Assembly: GCA_930367205.1 (NCBI GenBank)
Contig: OV884013.1
Coordinates: forward strand, 119,079,827-119,143,826
Length of the DNA: 64,000 nucleotides
Reading direction: 5' to 3'
From: Acanthosoma haemorrhoidale
Taxonomy: Eukaryota; Arthropoda; Insecta; Hemiptera; Acanthosomatidae
Part shown: piece after piece, positions 44,612 through 55,310 of the stretch
Layout of the letters: each line of letters starts with the position of its first letter
How positions within the stretch are numbered: position 1 is the first letter of the stretch
Position numbers and translations under genes: made by a program
Notes under the pieces: generated by a model
What the model saw: only the letters and a program-made list of their open reading frames with translations
Told to the model about the DNA's origin: nothing
The model's database searches: none

Positions 44612-45125
44612 AATTTCCTCTCCCTGTATCCGAGACAGTACGGAACTTAGGCTTCTATCTCGACAAACGACTGACCTGGAACCCACACACGAGGCTAAAA
44701 AGACAAGAACTAAACAGACACTTTGGACAACTGTACTGACTACTTCAAAGGAAATCCCATCTCTCAATTGAAAATAAATTACTAATCTACAAAGTTATAC
44801 TTAAGCCAATCTAGACGCACCGAATAGAGCTATGGGGGGGGACAACAAAAAAGTCGAACATCAAGCGCATCCAATCCTTTCAATCAAAAGTCCTGAGAAC
44901 AACCCTTCACAACCATCTTAATAAACCTTACATTGTTGAACTCATCCCTTCCAAGTTCATGAAATTTCATAGTAACCTATCCAACCACCCTAATCCCCTA
45001 GCACAGTCATTGCACTGTGCCACTTATCCCTATAATCCTCCTCGAAGACTGAAACGACAGTGGTCATCTGACCTGCTATAAATGCGTAACAGTGGGAGTC
45101 CTGGAAATGGCCAGTTTCCACCTAC
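44612..45125 (+). mobile_element. LINE-A ORF2 end and partial UTR
   Basis: Begins at the same region as the copy at 27990 (CTGTATCCGAGACAGTAC; LGFYLDKRLTWNPHTRLK). It continues without the 100-bp gap through SHLSIENKLLIY, WGTTKKSNIK (frame broken by a G-run at about 44837) and SLHCATYPYNPPRRLKRQ, into the first 60 bp of the 3' UTR. It ends abruptly at GCCAGTTTCC. Confidence 0.85.
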
Positions 45126-45350
45126 CTCCCTTGTAACCAAATGATCATTTAAGAATGATGAAAGAAAAAAAAAAATAAATGATCAAGTACTTCTACAACT
45201 ATTTGATACTTGTTATTAAAACAGATACAATAGGCCAGTTTAATAGAAAACGTTAACTTATATAAATATATACTTATTAAGTGCTTAATATTAGATAGCT
45301 AAAAAATTATTACTTGCGCAAGTTACAAAACATATACATGTCCCGAAAGT

Positions 45351-45830
45351 AGTTAATAGCGGTCTAGAAAGCACATTCTGATCTAAGACACAAATATAGC
45401 GTTCTAGAAACCACATTCTGACCTAAGACACAAATATAGCGTTCTAGAAACCACATTCTGATCTAAGACACAAATATAGCGTTCTAGAAACCACATTCTG
45501 ATCTAAGAGACAAATATAGCGTTCTAGAAACCACATTATGATCTAAGACACAAATATAGCGTTCTAGAAACCACATTCTGATCTAAGACACAAATATAGC
45601 GTTCTAGAAACCACATTCTGATCTAAGAGACAAATATAGCGTTCTAGAAACCACATTATGATCTAAGACACAAATATAGCGTTCTAGAAACCACATTCTG
45701 ATCTAAGATACAAATATAGCGTTCTAGAAACCACATTCTGATCTAAGAGACAAATATAGCGTTCTAGAAACCACATTATAATCTAAGAGACAAATATAGC
45801 GTTCTAGAAACCCCATTCTGATCGAAGAGA
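45351..45830 (+). repeat. 40-bp satellite array, 12 monomers, 120-bp higher-order period
   Basis: Twelve exact 40-bp monomers (CAAATATAGCGTTCTAGAAA, then 20 more bases ending TAAGACA or TAAGAGA). From monomer 3 on, three diagnostic differences (ATTCTG or ATTATG, GACA or GAGA) recur in the order CTG-ACA, CTG-AGA, ATG-ACA. This gives a 120-bp higher-order unit present three times with small changes. The first and last monomers are the most diverged. Eleven monomers contain the palindrome TTCTAGAA. No spacers, so not a CRISPR-like array. Confidence 0.97.
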
Positions 45831-47249
45831 CAAATACATCGGGCGGTAATATTCTCTTTCTAGTTCTACCTCCTAGCCTGGAGCCTTCCTAAGTGACGTC
45901 AATGATTTGCCACTACAGATGTATCTAATGCAAATGTACTTTTCTAAACCTAACCGGTTAATATTGATATATAATAAATACTGTATATATGTTTGTATAA
46001 TTTTAAAAAGTAATATTGAGTGTAAATAAAATAAAATGTTACTTTTGATTTGTGTTCAGTTTGACTGTGAGCCATGTAAGTATTGTTGCCTGCAAGTTGG
46101 AAATGACTTCAAGTCCCCTCGTGGGTACTTAGCTAAGTTTGTGACTACACTTGCCTGTAACTCCCGCCTCGGCTCAACTGTACTCTGCAAGTTCCCGGTC
46201 CTTTTGTCGGCAGAGTCAGCTGTCACACACTGTCCTTATTCAGAAGTTACTAAGACACAATATGTAATGTCAGTTTTCTTTTGTACTTGTTCAGTTTATT
46301 AGTAATGTACTAATGGTAAGGCAGCAGAGACAGAAGCATCCTTTCAAGCAGAATCGTCCGGTTTCAAGATTATCCAAAGGGTACGTCCTGCGATATTAGA
46401 TGTGAAAATTATCCAACATATCGAATCGAATATTTAACAATATCACAGATTAAGCAATACGGTTACAAGGAGTCAACAATTAAACAAAACAATTAAATAC
46501 GTTATAAAACCTCTTTTTGATTGTAATAGCGCTTTCGGCAGCTGTTATTTTCAGTCATCTTCACAATAAAATAAAAAGTCAAATGACCTGCTCCCATGGA
46601 GACTAACTAATATTATTATAGGTAACTATGGCCACAGTCAGTGAATAAAATATATTCCACTAACATTACTCAACAGTACTTAGTTTGAAATTTTCCTTCT
46701 ATTCTACTAAAATTAAAAATGATTAAAATTCAGAAATATACCTATGTAGAAAATAACTAAAATTAAAAACTATCAAATAACCATTAAAACCAATAAAAAC
46801 TTATTAAAAGCTGTCATATAATTATAAAACCTAATAAAAACACAACTATAAATCAATCTCAGAGATACTCATCAAAAAGACTAGTACATTTTTTTATCTA
46901 TTAAACCAGGTCTGCTACATCCTCCCTCTCAACGACTGGGTTTTTTCCACGAGGTATACAGGGATGGGTTTCTTAGCATCCGCGTATTTGCTATTTCTTC
47001 CTTTTTATTTATGTTATTTGATGTTAGGGAATCTATTTAAATATTTTCCAGGCTATTAATTAATATTATATAGTTTGTATGGTGTATTTTGTAGTGTTGA
47101 TAGAATTGGCTTGATTTTTGTTATAGATTTTCTTTGCATATAATTGATAATTGTCTATTTGTTCTACCAACTGATGATTTATTGGATTACCCATACTCCC
47201 TCTTTTAATCGAAGCGGGTCTTTAGTGTGGAAATTTTTTTTTTATATTC
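45831..47249. other. No recognised gene; one cysteine-rich small frame
   Basis: An 88-codon frame (46036-46302, plus) starts with a hydrophobic stretch and has nine cysteines (FDCEPCKYCCLQVG near the start). I recognise no family, and the surrounding sequence gives no sign of a promoter or exons. The rest is AT-rich. Confidence 0.3.
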
Positions 47250-47508
47250 TTTTTTATGCTAAAATTACAACCTGCCTTACTAGGCAATAAGTAATTGAGA
47301 TAAATGTTCTTATTCATACCATATTCACAATTCATCATTCACTCGTTCATTCATACAGTATTTACAAAAAGCCCAGAGGCCTCCCAAGTGCACATATTTG
47401 TCATCTCCGTCGCATGCGAAAGAGGAAGCGGAGTCTTGGGAAGTCCCCCACACTCCTCCGTCAGCGCGTCACCGGATACGAGCCAGTGGAGGCTGACGAA
47501 GAGTAATG
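47250..47508 (-). mobile_element. LINE-A 3' UTR fragment
   Basis: Minus-strand LINE-A terminus (AAAATTACAACCTGCCTTAC, GCAATAAGTAATTGAGATAA, GCATGCGAAAGAGGAAGCGG), reaching the CTCCACTGGCTCGTATCCGG part of the UTR. Terminal bases read AAAAAAGAATATAAAAA instead of AATAAAG. Confidence 0.85.
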
Positions 47509-47689
47509 TAGAAAATTAAGTTGAGTAAAATTACTTTACTTTTATAGCCTACACCAATACCTGTTTTTGTTTTTTTCAAAATATTCCCTAGTTGACATTT
47601 TCCTATCATACTGCCTAGGGTATCCAATTAAAGATCCCCAATTATATGAAATATTCGCTTAATTAAATGGACTATAATTATTATGAAGT

Positions 47690-48024
47690 CATGAAGCCAC
47701 CCCAATTAATTAATTTTTCCAGGGTTCGTCTGGTGCATTGTGGTCTTGCATTATCGTGTTGCAGATAACGCCTTCTGTTGACCATCACTGAGCACTCTTA
47801 AAATTAAAGATTACTTTACTAGATCCAATTATTCAAAGAAAAGGTCTGCATTCACATTTTGTCCAGGTTTCATCACTTCAAAATGAAAGACCCCGCGAAT
47901 GCTCTACAGAAACGCCTTTTTGGAGTGTAAACCTGGCTTAGCTGTACTTCGTGACGATTCATTCGCAGAGAGACACTGCCTTTTGCGTTTTGGATTATCA
48001 TAGAGGACCCATTTTTCATCTCCA
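47690..48024 (-). pseudogene. mariner transposase, central part
   Basis: Minus strand: GDEKWVLYDNPKRKRQCLSA (first catalytic Asp in GDEKW), then an IRGVFHFEVMKPGQNVNADL segment, then QHDNARPQCTRRT with the second catalytic Asp. This is the order of a DD34D mariner transposase. Stops lie after the KKAFL segment and elsewhere. At 48024 homology stops and the remainder of the gene appears on the opposite strand. Confidence 0.85.
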
Positions 48025-48290
48025 GCCTCACCAACCATACTCGCCCGATATTGCGCCATCGGATTTACATTTATTCCGACCGCTAATGTCCAAAATGCTA
48101 TCTCCAGATATTTAGCACAAAAAACAATCGATTTTTATCGATCTGCAATTAAAAATTTGCACTCTAGATGGCAAAAGGTTGTTGATAACGAGGAAATTAC
48201 CTCCTTGATTAAAAACAAAAACTAGTTAAAAATTGATCTGTTTGAATTTAATGCAAAAAAAACAACATTACTTTCCGGTCCCCCTATTAT
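48025..48290 (+). pseudogene. mariner transposase, inverted C-terminal part
   Basis: Plus strand: HQPYSPDIAPSDLHLFRPLM carries the third catalytic Asp (48047-48049), followed by a C-terminal segment with a DFYRSAIKNLHSRWQKVVDN-like reading across one frame change. The end at about 48280 reads TTTCCGGTCCCCC, resembling a mariner terminus. In an intact gene this piece would follow the HDNARP segment on the same strand, so it has been inverted. Confidence 0.85.
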
Positions 48291-48918
48291 TTAAAAGTTT
48301 ATTATTTTTATCAAATAAAAAATAAGGCTGCATTATGAAAAATAATAGTAATCAGTTACTATCAATTAAAAAACAACTAGCGCTATAATATTCATTAGAT
48401 CAAATTAACGATATACATTAATAATATACTCTGTACTACATTATATACTACAGGTGAGGGCTAAATTGGTCGTCTATTTTTTTGATTCATGAAAAATTGT
48501 GTGTCCTGGGATGTATATATAAATGCTTAAACCATCTGTGTATTATTATTGTAAATAATGTATTATTATGTGTAAATACATACATGATAATGTATATTTA
48601 ATACAGTTTGACAACGTATGAACAAACTTATCAACATTAATTGAATTAAAGGAGCAAATAATATTCTAATTCAGCAATTCAAAAATATTTTCTTTCGGAA
48701 ATATTATGGCTGGTTAGACCATTCAGCCAGCGAGCAGATAAGACAAGAAAAATTAATTTAATAGTAGGCCCATTGTTACGAGGAAGGATGTCATTATTAG
48801 AAGGGGTATTCGACGAGGGGAATTTCGGGGAGACGAGTCCCTAACAGATCGCAAAAGAAAAGAAAAGTTGAAAAAAAAAAAAAAAAATAGAGAGAAAAGT
48901 TAAAAAAATTGTGTTTCA
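48291..48918. other. No recognisable gene
   Basis: AT-rich. An A-run lies at about 48872-48886. Nothing recognised. Confidence 0.45.
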
Positions 48919-49356
48919 TTAAAAGTTATTTTCCGGAATGGTATTGTTCATTAACAATGGTAGCTGGGGCATTGTCAGTGGCTGATAAGGGGCCCTAGTC
49001 AGTGGTACACGAGGTTCCATGCTCTCGGCTCCATGCTCCAGGGCTCCACGGAGCCAGGCTCCAGACAATGCGTCCGCACATTCATCAATCTTAGCCTTTC
49101 TCTTAATTAGGTCTCTGTCTGCAGCTAACCTGTCCAGCCACTTATAGGTTAGCGCTCCGTACCAATTCACAAGGAGTTGACAAATAACCACTTTTTGTTG
49201 ATTTAGCTTATTTAGTTTATTTGGTATCAGAGATTTTTTGTCAGCAGATCTGAAAATTGAGAATTCTTTGATTAAGCAGTTACTAAAAAAATCACAGTTC
49301 AAGTCAAACTCTAGTAATTCTAAACCAAAAGAATAACCATGTTTATTTTTGAGCAT
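48919..49356 (-). CDS. Unrecognised 145-codon open frame
   Basis: The product has a mixed, protein-like composition, with a charged helix-like stretch (WLDRLAADRDLIKRKAKIDE) and a proline-rich end (APYQPLTMPQLPLLMN). I do not recognise the family. It lies 40 bp downstream of another minus-strand frame (49397-49801), but in a different frame. The two could be exons, a decayed single frame, or chance. No transmembrane segment or signal peptide is evident. No homology to the transposons in this window. Confidence 0.25.
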   Translation of the reverse strand: MLKNKHGYSFGLELLEFDLNCDFFSNCLIKEFSIFRSADKKSLIPNKLNKLNQQKVVICQLLVNWYGALTYKWLDRLAADRDLIKRKAKIDECADALSGAWLRGALEHGAESMEPRVPLTRAPYQPLTMPQLPLLMNNTIPENNF

Positions 49357-49396
49357 TCAGGAAATATATCGTTACACCCGTCATTTAAGATAATGT

Positions 49397-49801
49397 TTAT
49401 TCAATTTTAATTAATGTATGTGATTTTTGAGCAATCGAATAAACTCGATTTGGAAACATCGCTAGAGTTATTCCAAAGTGGACAATTTGACCAAATAATA
49501 TCCATAAATTGTTTACCAGTATTAGAGAAAAAATAGTTTTTAGTGGCGAATGCCCGAAGGATTCGGCACAATTAGGATTTAAAGCTCGGCCTGTGCCATT
49601 GTACTGTTGGTGCGGATATCCATTTCTGCTCGACATCGTTATTATTGAAATCTCCAACCCATCGAATTGTATTTTTGCACAACACGGTTCTGATTCTAAA
49701 GTCCTATTACCATCGACAGACACCAAGGGCCTCTGGTTGTTGTTATAAATAAACCCACTGCTGGACATTTTATAAAGATAATGCTTACCCCAAGTCACCA
49801 C
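49397..49801 (-). CDS. Unrecognised 134-codon frame with hydrophobic C-terminal segment
   Basis: The N-terminal half is polar with four cysteines. Residues of about 92-118 (IFSLILVNNLWILFGQIVHF and on) are hydrophobic enough for one membrane span. I recognise no family. Start context is unremarkable. The frame ends in TAA at 49399-49397, 40 bp before the next minus-strand ATG. No splice-site evidence. It is one of the few frames here that does not look like repeat-derived sequence, so it may be an exon or a decayed gene. Confidence 0.25.
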   Translation of the reverse strand: MVTWGKHYLYKMSSSGFIYNNNQRPLVSVDGNRTLESEPCCAKIQFDGLEISIITMSSRNGYPHQQYNGTGRALNPNCAESFGHSPLKTIFSLILVNNLWILFGQIVHFGITLAMFPNRVYSIAQKSHTLIKIE

Positions 49802-50035
49802 ATAATTATTGGCACGTAATCTTCTAAACTTAATCTCGGAAACCCATTTGAGTGTTATCTGTTACAGCTCCAAACTCATTATAGCTCACTTGATTCAGCA
49901 TAGGTGCTCTGTCAAGACCCATTCTCAAATAGTCCTATAATGAATCCCCGAATAGAAGACTACACTAGCCCACGGAAACAGCTTATTAAATCCTTTTCTG
50001 TCGTCTTCATCTCATATTTGTTTTTAAGTCAGTTA

Positions 50036-50341
50036 TGTCACATATATATAATCTTAACATTAACAAATGGTATGTTTATCAGTAACACTCTAAGTGTCTC
50101 ATATCTTCCCTTCCCAGACCTCTATTCTAAATAATTGGCTCCACGACCTTTTCTGGTTGGCCCTACCCTGCTACCCCCGCTACAGCTTTTTCTACACATA
50201 GGCATAAGATGGTTGGTTCTTTACGCACCTCAGTAGCCATTGAGCTCTCTGCTTGTAACCATATATGATTGTACATTTGTGTTTTATACCAAATAAAGTT
50301 TCTTTTAAGAGTTATTGAGCAAAATAAATATAATTGTCGTA
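50036..50341 (+). repeat. LTR-like repeat, second copy
   Basis: Reverse complement of 42421-42808 with internal deletions: starts TGTCACATATATATAATC, contains CCTCTATTCTAAATAATTGG, CTTGTAACCATATATGATTG and ACCAAATAAAGTTTC, and ends near AATTGTCGTA. An AATAAAG signal lies about 50 bp before the end. No clear flanking duplication. Confidence 0.55.
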
Positions 50342-50636
50342 AACTGGTTTTTGTTTGCTTTGTTTGTTTGCATTTTTCCCAGATCTATTTATTTTTAAGA
50401 GTCTGCTGTAGGGTTTTCAAGAAGAAAGGTTCATTATTGTCAGCAGTCCGTATTTAATTGTTTGTTGTCAGAAAATATGTCGTCACGCCGGAAGAGGTGT
50501 TCAGTCACTCCCGTTTGTTTTATATATAAGACGCCATTTTTCCCCTAATTTCCCTACAAACCTAACTCAATTCTCATACCTGCTTTTGTATAAGATATAA
50601 AGATAAAGAGCTGGATACAACAAGATGGAGCCTAAG
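50342..50636. other. No recognisable gene
   Basis: AT-rich, with a TATATATAAG at about 50521-50530 that could be a TATA box. No downstream gene recognised. Confidence 0.35.
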
Positions 50637-50930
50637 TGTTCAAAGACCTCCCAAATGGAGCGTATTATACGGGAGGGAGGGATATCACGGCAGACTGGCT
50701 CCTCCCGCCACAATCCTCCTAACTCCCGATCCCATCTCCCGCCGCAATATATTTAAGCCGTTAGCTCTTCGCTGGCCTTCAGCTTTTTTTTCTTTTTTTT
50801 TATTCCCCGTCGACAATTTATCCTGTCAGCTCAGCACTAAATTAGATTTTCTCGTCTTTAGAAAATAAAATATTTTCGAATTATTTGCTTGCTTATTGTG
50901 CCCGGGACACTCATTTGCATTTCCTTGTGT
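50637..50930 (+). promoter_or_regulatory. Core-promoter-like segment, possible LTR
   Basis: A GC-rich block is followed by TATTTAA (50751-50757), an initiator-like TTCAGC about 30 bp downstream (50779-50784), a pyrimidine tract and AATAAAA (about 50864-50870). TATA, initiator and poly(A) signal within 120 bp is the layout of an LTR's U3-R junction. No second copy lies in this window and no flanking duplication was found, so this stays tentative. Confidence 0.35.
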
Positions 50931-51241
50931 TAGTTACAAATAGCACTCCAATTTAATACTTTGGAAATAGAATGCGTTACTAAATTATACCGAGTCACGA
51001 GAACACATGATTGGGGGAAAAATGGCTCAGTTTATACCTACTTTTTTGATGGGGAAATTTGATAAATAGAGCGAATCCCCAGAATTTGCAGAGAAAAAGT
51101 CTGGCACCACTAATATTAGCAAAATACTGACCACTGAAAAACGGCAGTATAGTTGCTCAAAGCCCTTGAATAATACAAGCATGTCATAAGAAGCCATTAA
51201 ACTATAAAAAAGTCTGCCATTAAATCATCCATGAAGACATG

Positions 51242-54200
51242 CATTTCTTAACCATAATAAGTAATAGATAAAACAATTCGTATCAAGATATACGTGTAAG
51301 TACATTCACAATTAAGGGTTCCGTCCCGTCCCAGAAATCATTCTTGTATATATAACTCAGGAAGCAAAAATAATTTTGAATACATTTTTTATTACATTTA
51401 AATGAAGCAATAGCTCCAAAAAATTCGTTCTTCGTGAAATATTTGTTGAAGATTCGAACAAAAAACCTTTTAAGACGCTCGCGAAGATTCCTTGCTACCG
51501 GCAGACTGCTCCCCCGAGGTGGAGATAATGTCAGCCTTTGACATGCACTAGGCCTTTGTTCTCGGAACAAAGAGATCGTCGGTCACACATTTCTGTGCCA
51601 CTTCGATGAGTCGCAGCACTCGGTGCTTCAGTATTGTCTTTCGCACACTAGGTAGCGGTTGTTTACAAAGCGCCGGTCTCCAGAGAACCTACTGTACAGT
51701 ACACACGCATCCCTTAACAGTACACACTCTCTAGGGAACCATTCCTAGGAAGCGACCTGGGAGGGGAAGGAGGTCAGGTGACAGACAAGGCAGCCCTTCC
51801 ACTTGGATCAGTGGGACGATAACACTGGCTCCCAAAATCATTCATACCAAGAAATCTTTACATAAACAAAGAGGACAACTTGGATTAATCTTTAGTGTCG
51901 TGGAATTTATTTACAAAACAGGAGTATTTTGAGTGCTCCTTGACACTTCGACAAATCATGCCAACTACATTGATACCGTGCAAGAACCCATGTCACATTT
52001 GTTTGAGATAAGATAGCTGGATTCAAGTTCTCTCAGCGAGTGATATGCTTTACACCTATGTGTTCAACATTGTAAGTATCATACTTCTGTTGACGAATCT
52101 CTTAATTTATTTTTAATTAAAATTTATTATTTATGTTTGATGTGTGCGAATTTTGTACGTGCTTGACACAAATGTATTTGTTCACGCGTACGGGGAGAAC
52201 CCCCTCTCTCAGTACCTTCTCCCTGTGTCTGTCTGCCACATATCACTCAGTCAAAGACAGAGTACCTCTTGGTCTATGGACCGATTTAATGAATCAAGCA
52301 GTATATCTCGAGACAAGTTCGCGTATCTCCGGACGGAGATAAAATTCAACACACCTCCTCATCTTTCCACCCTTCCTGAGGTGAACCTCTAACGGGGTTT
52401 CCCTACAAGCACGTTTGAAAAAATGAAAAATATCATCGGCTACTCCCTGGACAGCACTTATATGATTGATAGGACGCTCCAAGCTCTGAGGGTTGCACAA
52501 CACAAAAATTAAATTGGTTAACTCTTTTGCTAAATAATGACTAATATAATAGAGTGGTAAGACATACATTTCTTAACCATAATAAGTAATAGATAAAACA
52601 ATTCGTATCAAGTGAGATATACGTGTAAGTACATTCATAATTAAGGGTTCCGTCCCGTCCCAGAAATCATTCTTGTATATATAACTCAGGAAGCAAAAAT
52701 AATTGTGAATACATTTTTTATTACAATTAAATGAAGCAATAGCTCCAAAAAATTCGTTCTTCGTGAAATATTTGTTGAAGATTCGAACGAAAAACCTTTT
52801 AAGACGCTCGCGAAGATTCCTTGCTACCGGCAGACTGCTCCCCCGAGGTGGAGATAATGTCAGCCTTGTCGTGGAATTTATTATTTTTGAGCTTTACAAA
52901 ACAGTAGTATTTTGAGTGCTCCTTGACACTTCCACAAATCATGCCAACTACACTGATACCGTGCAAGAACCCACGTCACATTTTTTTGAGATAAGATAGC
53001 TGGATTCAAGTTCTCTCAGCGCGATATGCTTTACGCCAACACACCTCCCCATCTTTCCACCCTTCCTGAGGTGAACCTCTAAAGGGGTTTCCCCACAACC
53101 ACGTGAAGCGAGCTCGTGGGGTTACGTCGCATGTGGTGCGCGATTTCCGATGCAATGGGATTGCACCGTTCAGCACACCTTACGTTATTCTGTTTTTCTC
53201 CTTTATTCATAAAAAACCACAAACACACAATAATAATACAAAAAAAATACAAGAGAAAAGAAGAAACAAAAACACTCTTTAAACATAAACGTACATTTTC
53301 CTTACTAGCTACAATATTTTTCCCCTCCCCATCTATGCTATTGAATATGTTTTATTCCTATAATTAGACAATTAACAGACTATACATTTCATTCATTTTA
53401 TTTTGCTAGATATATTTTTTAGTTAATTCTAACTAGGTTATTTTTTATTATTTTTAATATTAATTGCCATACCATAATTAGGTAGCCACTTTTTATTTCG
53501 GTTTTTACTATGTATCTTGTGTTAATACATATTTCATTTTGGATCGGGTTACAGTGCATATTCAATTTATGAATCACCCTTTTATACAGTCTACATTTTT
53601 TTAACGTTTTCTTAAATATTAAGTTTAATTTTAATCGAGCTTGGCCGTTAATCACCTATAATCCTCTACATAAACAATTTCCCATGAAGGGGGCATTTAA
53701 CAATTATATCCTCTTTCAGGATAGATGCTTTGATGAATGCCCGAAATTAGTCTTGAAGATTTCAGTCCACAGATGGATAAAAAGTCTATATACAGAGCAA
53801 CTATTGGCCAATGTCGACTAATCATCGAATTACAATAGAAAAAGGGTTATTAATTATTCAGAGTAAAAGGGCCGACATTTTTTCTATACTAACTACATCT
53901 TTCGCATTAAAAAAAAACCTTGAAACGGTTGACAAATTTTGACGAAATAAGCAAGTTGTGAATAGCGGATCGACCATTTCCTTATAGGGAGGCACATCTC
54001 ATTCATTAATTCGCACACATAAACATAACTAAAAAGAAATTAATGCAGAAATAGGACCTGGCAGGTTGGTACCGAAGTTTTAAAAAGGCAATGCGAGTTT
54101 TTGTTTTCAGTCACTACTTTCTTAGGATCTTAACTGGAATCAAATTCCACAGTAAGTAATAAAGGCCAGGAACACACTACATTTTGAAAAAATGAAAAAT

Positions 54201-54332
54201 ATCTTCGGCTACTCCCTGGACAGCACTTATATGATTGATAGGACGCTCCCAGCTCTGAGGGTTACACAACACAAAAATTAAATTGGTTAACTCTTTTGCT
54301 AAATAATGACTAATATACTAGAGTGGTAGAGC
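51242..54332. repeat. Decayed tandem duplication, unit ~1.3 kb
   Basis: Segment A (51242-51540) recurs at 52567-52862 at an offset of about 1,325 bp. Segment B (51893-52040, GTCGTGGAATTTATT, TTTTGAGTGCTCCTTGACAC) recurs at 52868-53035. Segment D (52345-52402, CATCTTTCCACCCTTCCTGA) recurs at 53040-53100. Segment E (52413-52560, ATCGGCTACTCCCTGGACAG) recurs at 54180-54330. The order is A-B-D-E then A'-B'-D'-E'. The second unit has lost about 350 bp between A and B and about 300 bp between B and D, and it has about 1.08 kb of extra sequence (53104-54179) between D and E. Confidence 0.9.
53104..54179. other. Unique sequence inside second duplication unit
   Basis: Present only in the second unit. 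The left edge is GC-richer (53104-53180), the rest AT-rich. It may be an insertion, or ancestral sequence lost from the first unit. I see no inverted ends, tail or coding motif. Confidence 0.4.
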
Positions 54333-54524
54333 CATCAAGTCCTTCTTATTCGCTAGTCTTATTCTTAGTAACTTTAGTATCAATTTTCATTACTATCTAT
54401 CATTCAAAAATAATTTATTACCACGATTTATCACAAACCTCTCTCGTTCGATGTATCTCATTCTTGGAGGAATCGTCTATGTTCTGTTCCTAGACTTAAA
54501 AGTGTTCCCTGAATACTCTGTATA

Positions 54525-55310
54525 AGTGGGTACTACTTCAAAGGACATCCCATATCTCAATAGATAACAAATTACTAACCTACAAAGTTATACGTAAGCC
54601 AATCTGGACATATGGAATAGAGCTATGGGGGACAGCAAAAAAGTAGAACATCCAAGCGTATCCAATCTTTCAATCAAAATTCCTGAGAACAATAGTAAAT
54701 GCCCCTTATTACGTCCGCAACAAAACCCTTCATAACGATCTTAATATACCCTACATTCTTAAACTCATCCCTTCCAAGTTCATGAAATTCCACAGTAGCC
54801 TATCCAACCACCCTAATCCCCTAGCACAGTCATGGCACTGCACCACTCATCCCTATAACCTCCTCGGAGACTAAAACGGCAGTGGCCTCGTGACCTGCTA
54901 TAAATATATATAGAACTTTATTGTGCAATAATTACAATCTGCCTTTTATAAGGCAATAATAATACAGATAAATGATCTCATTCATACCATATTTACAGTC
55001 ATCATTCACTATAAATGCGTAACAGTGTGAGTCCTGGTAATGACCAGCTTCTTCAATCATGTCTTGAGTGTATGTGGCTCTCACGCTCTTGGTCAGCCTC
55101 CGTCGTATCCAATGACGCGGCTGACGGAGGAGCGTGGGGGACTTCCCAAGACTCCGCTTCCTCTTCGGCATGCGAGGGAGGTTACAACCATGGGGATTTG
55201 GAAGTTCTCTGTGCTGTTTGTAAATACTGTATGAATGAGATCATTTATCACAATTACTTAATGCCCAATGAAGCAGATTGTAATTTTATCATAATAAAAT
55301 TGTTGTTGTT
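54525..55310 (+). mobile_element. LINE-A 3' end, interrupted
   Basis: ORF2 C-terminus from the HLSIDNKLLTY-like region through SLPSKFMKF and HCTTHPYN, then the UTR to ATAATAAAATTGTTGTTGTT at the tail (TTG repeats). It is split at 54906-55008 by a short minus-strand LINE-A piece. Apart from that the UTR is nearly full length and agrees with the copy at 28.0 kb. Confidence 0.85.
54906..55008 (-). mobile_element. 103-bp LINE-A tail inserted in LINE-A
   Basis: The last ~100 bp of LINE-A on the minus strand (GAACTTTATTGTGCAATAAT, TTACAATCTGCCTTTTATAA, CTCATTCATACCATATTTAC), flanked by the 8-bp direct repeat CTATAAAT (54898-54905 and 55009-55016). It is a severely 5'-truncated LINE-A insertion. 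Confidence 0.85.

Noticed and set aside
45351..45830. CRISPR-like array
   Set aside because: The 40-bp units are contiguous with no unique spacers, and the genome is eukaryotic.
46036..46302. Cysteine-rich small secreted protein
   Set aside because: A hydrophobic start and nine cysteines are suggestive, but spacing fits no family I know and no gene structure surrounds it.
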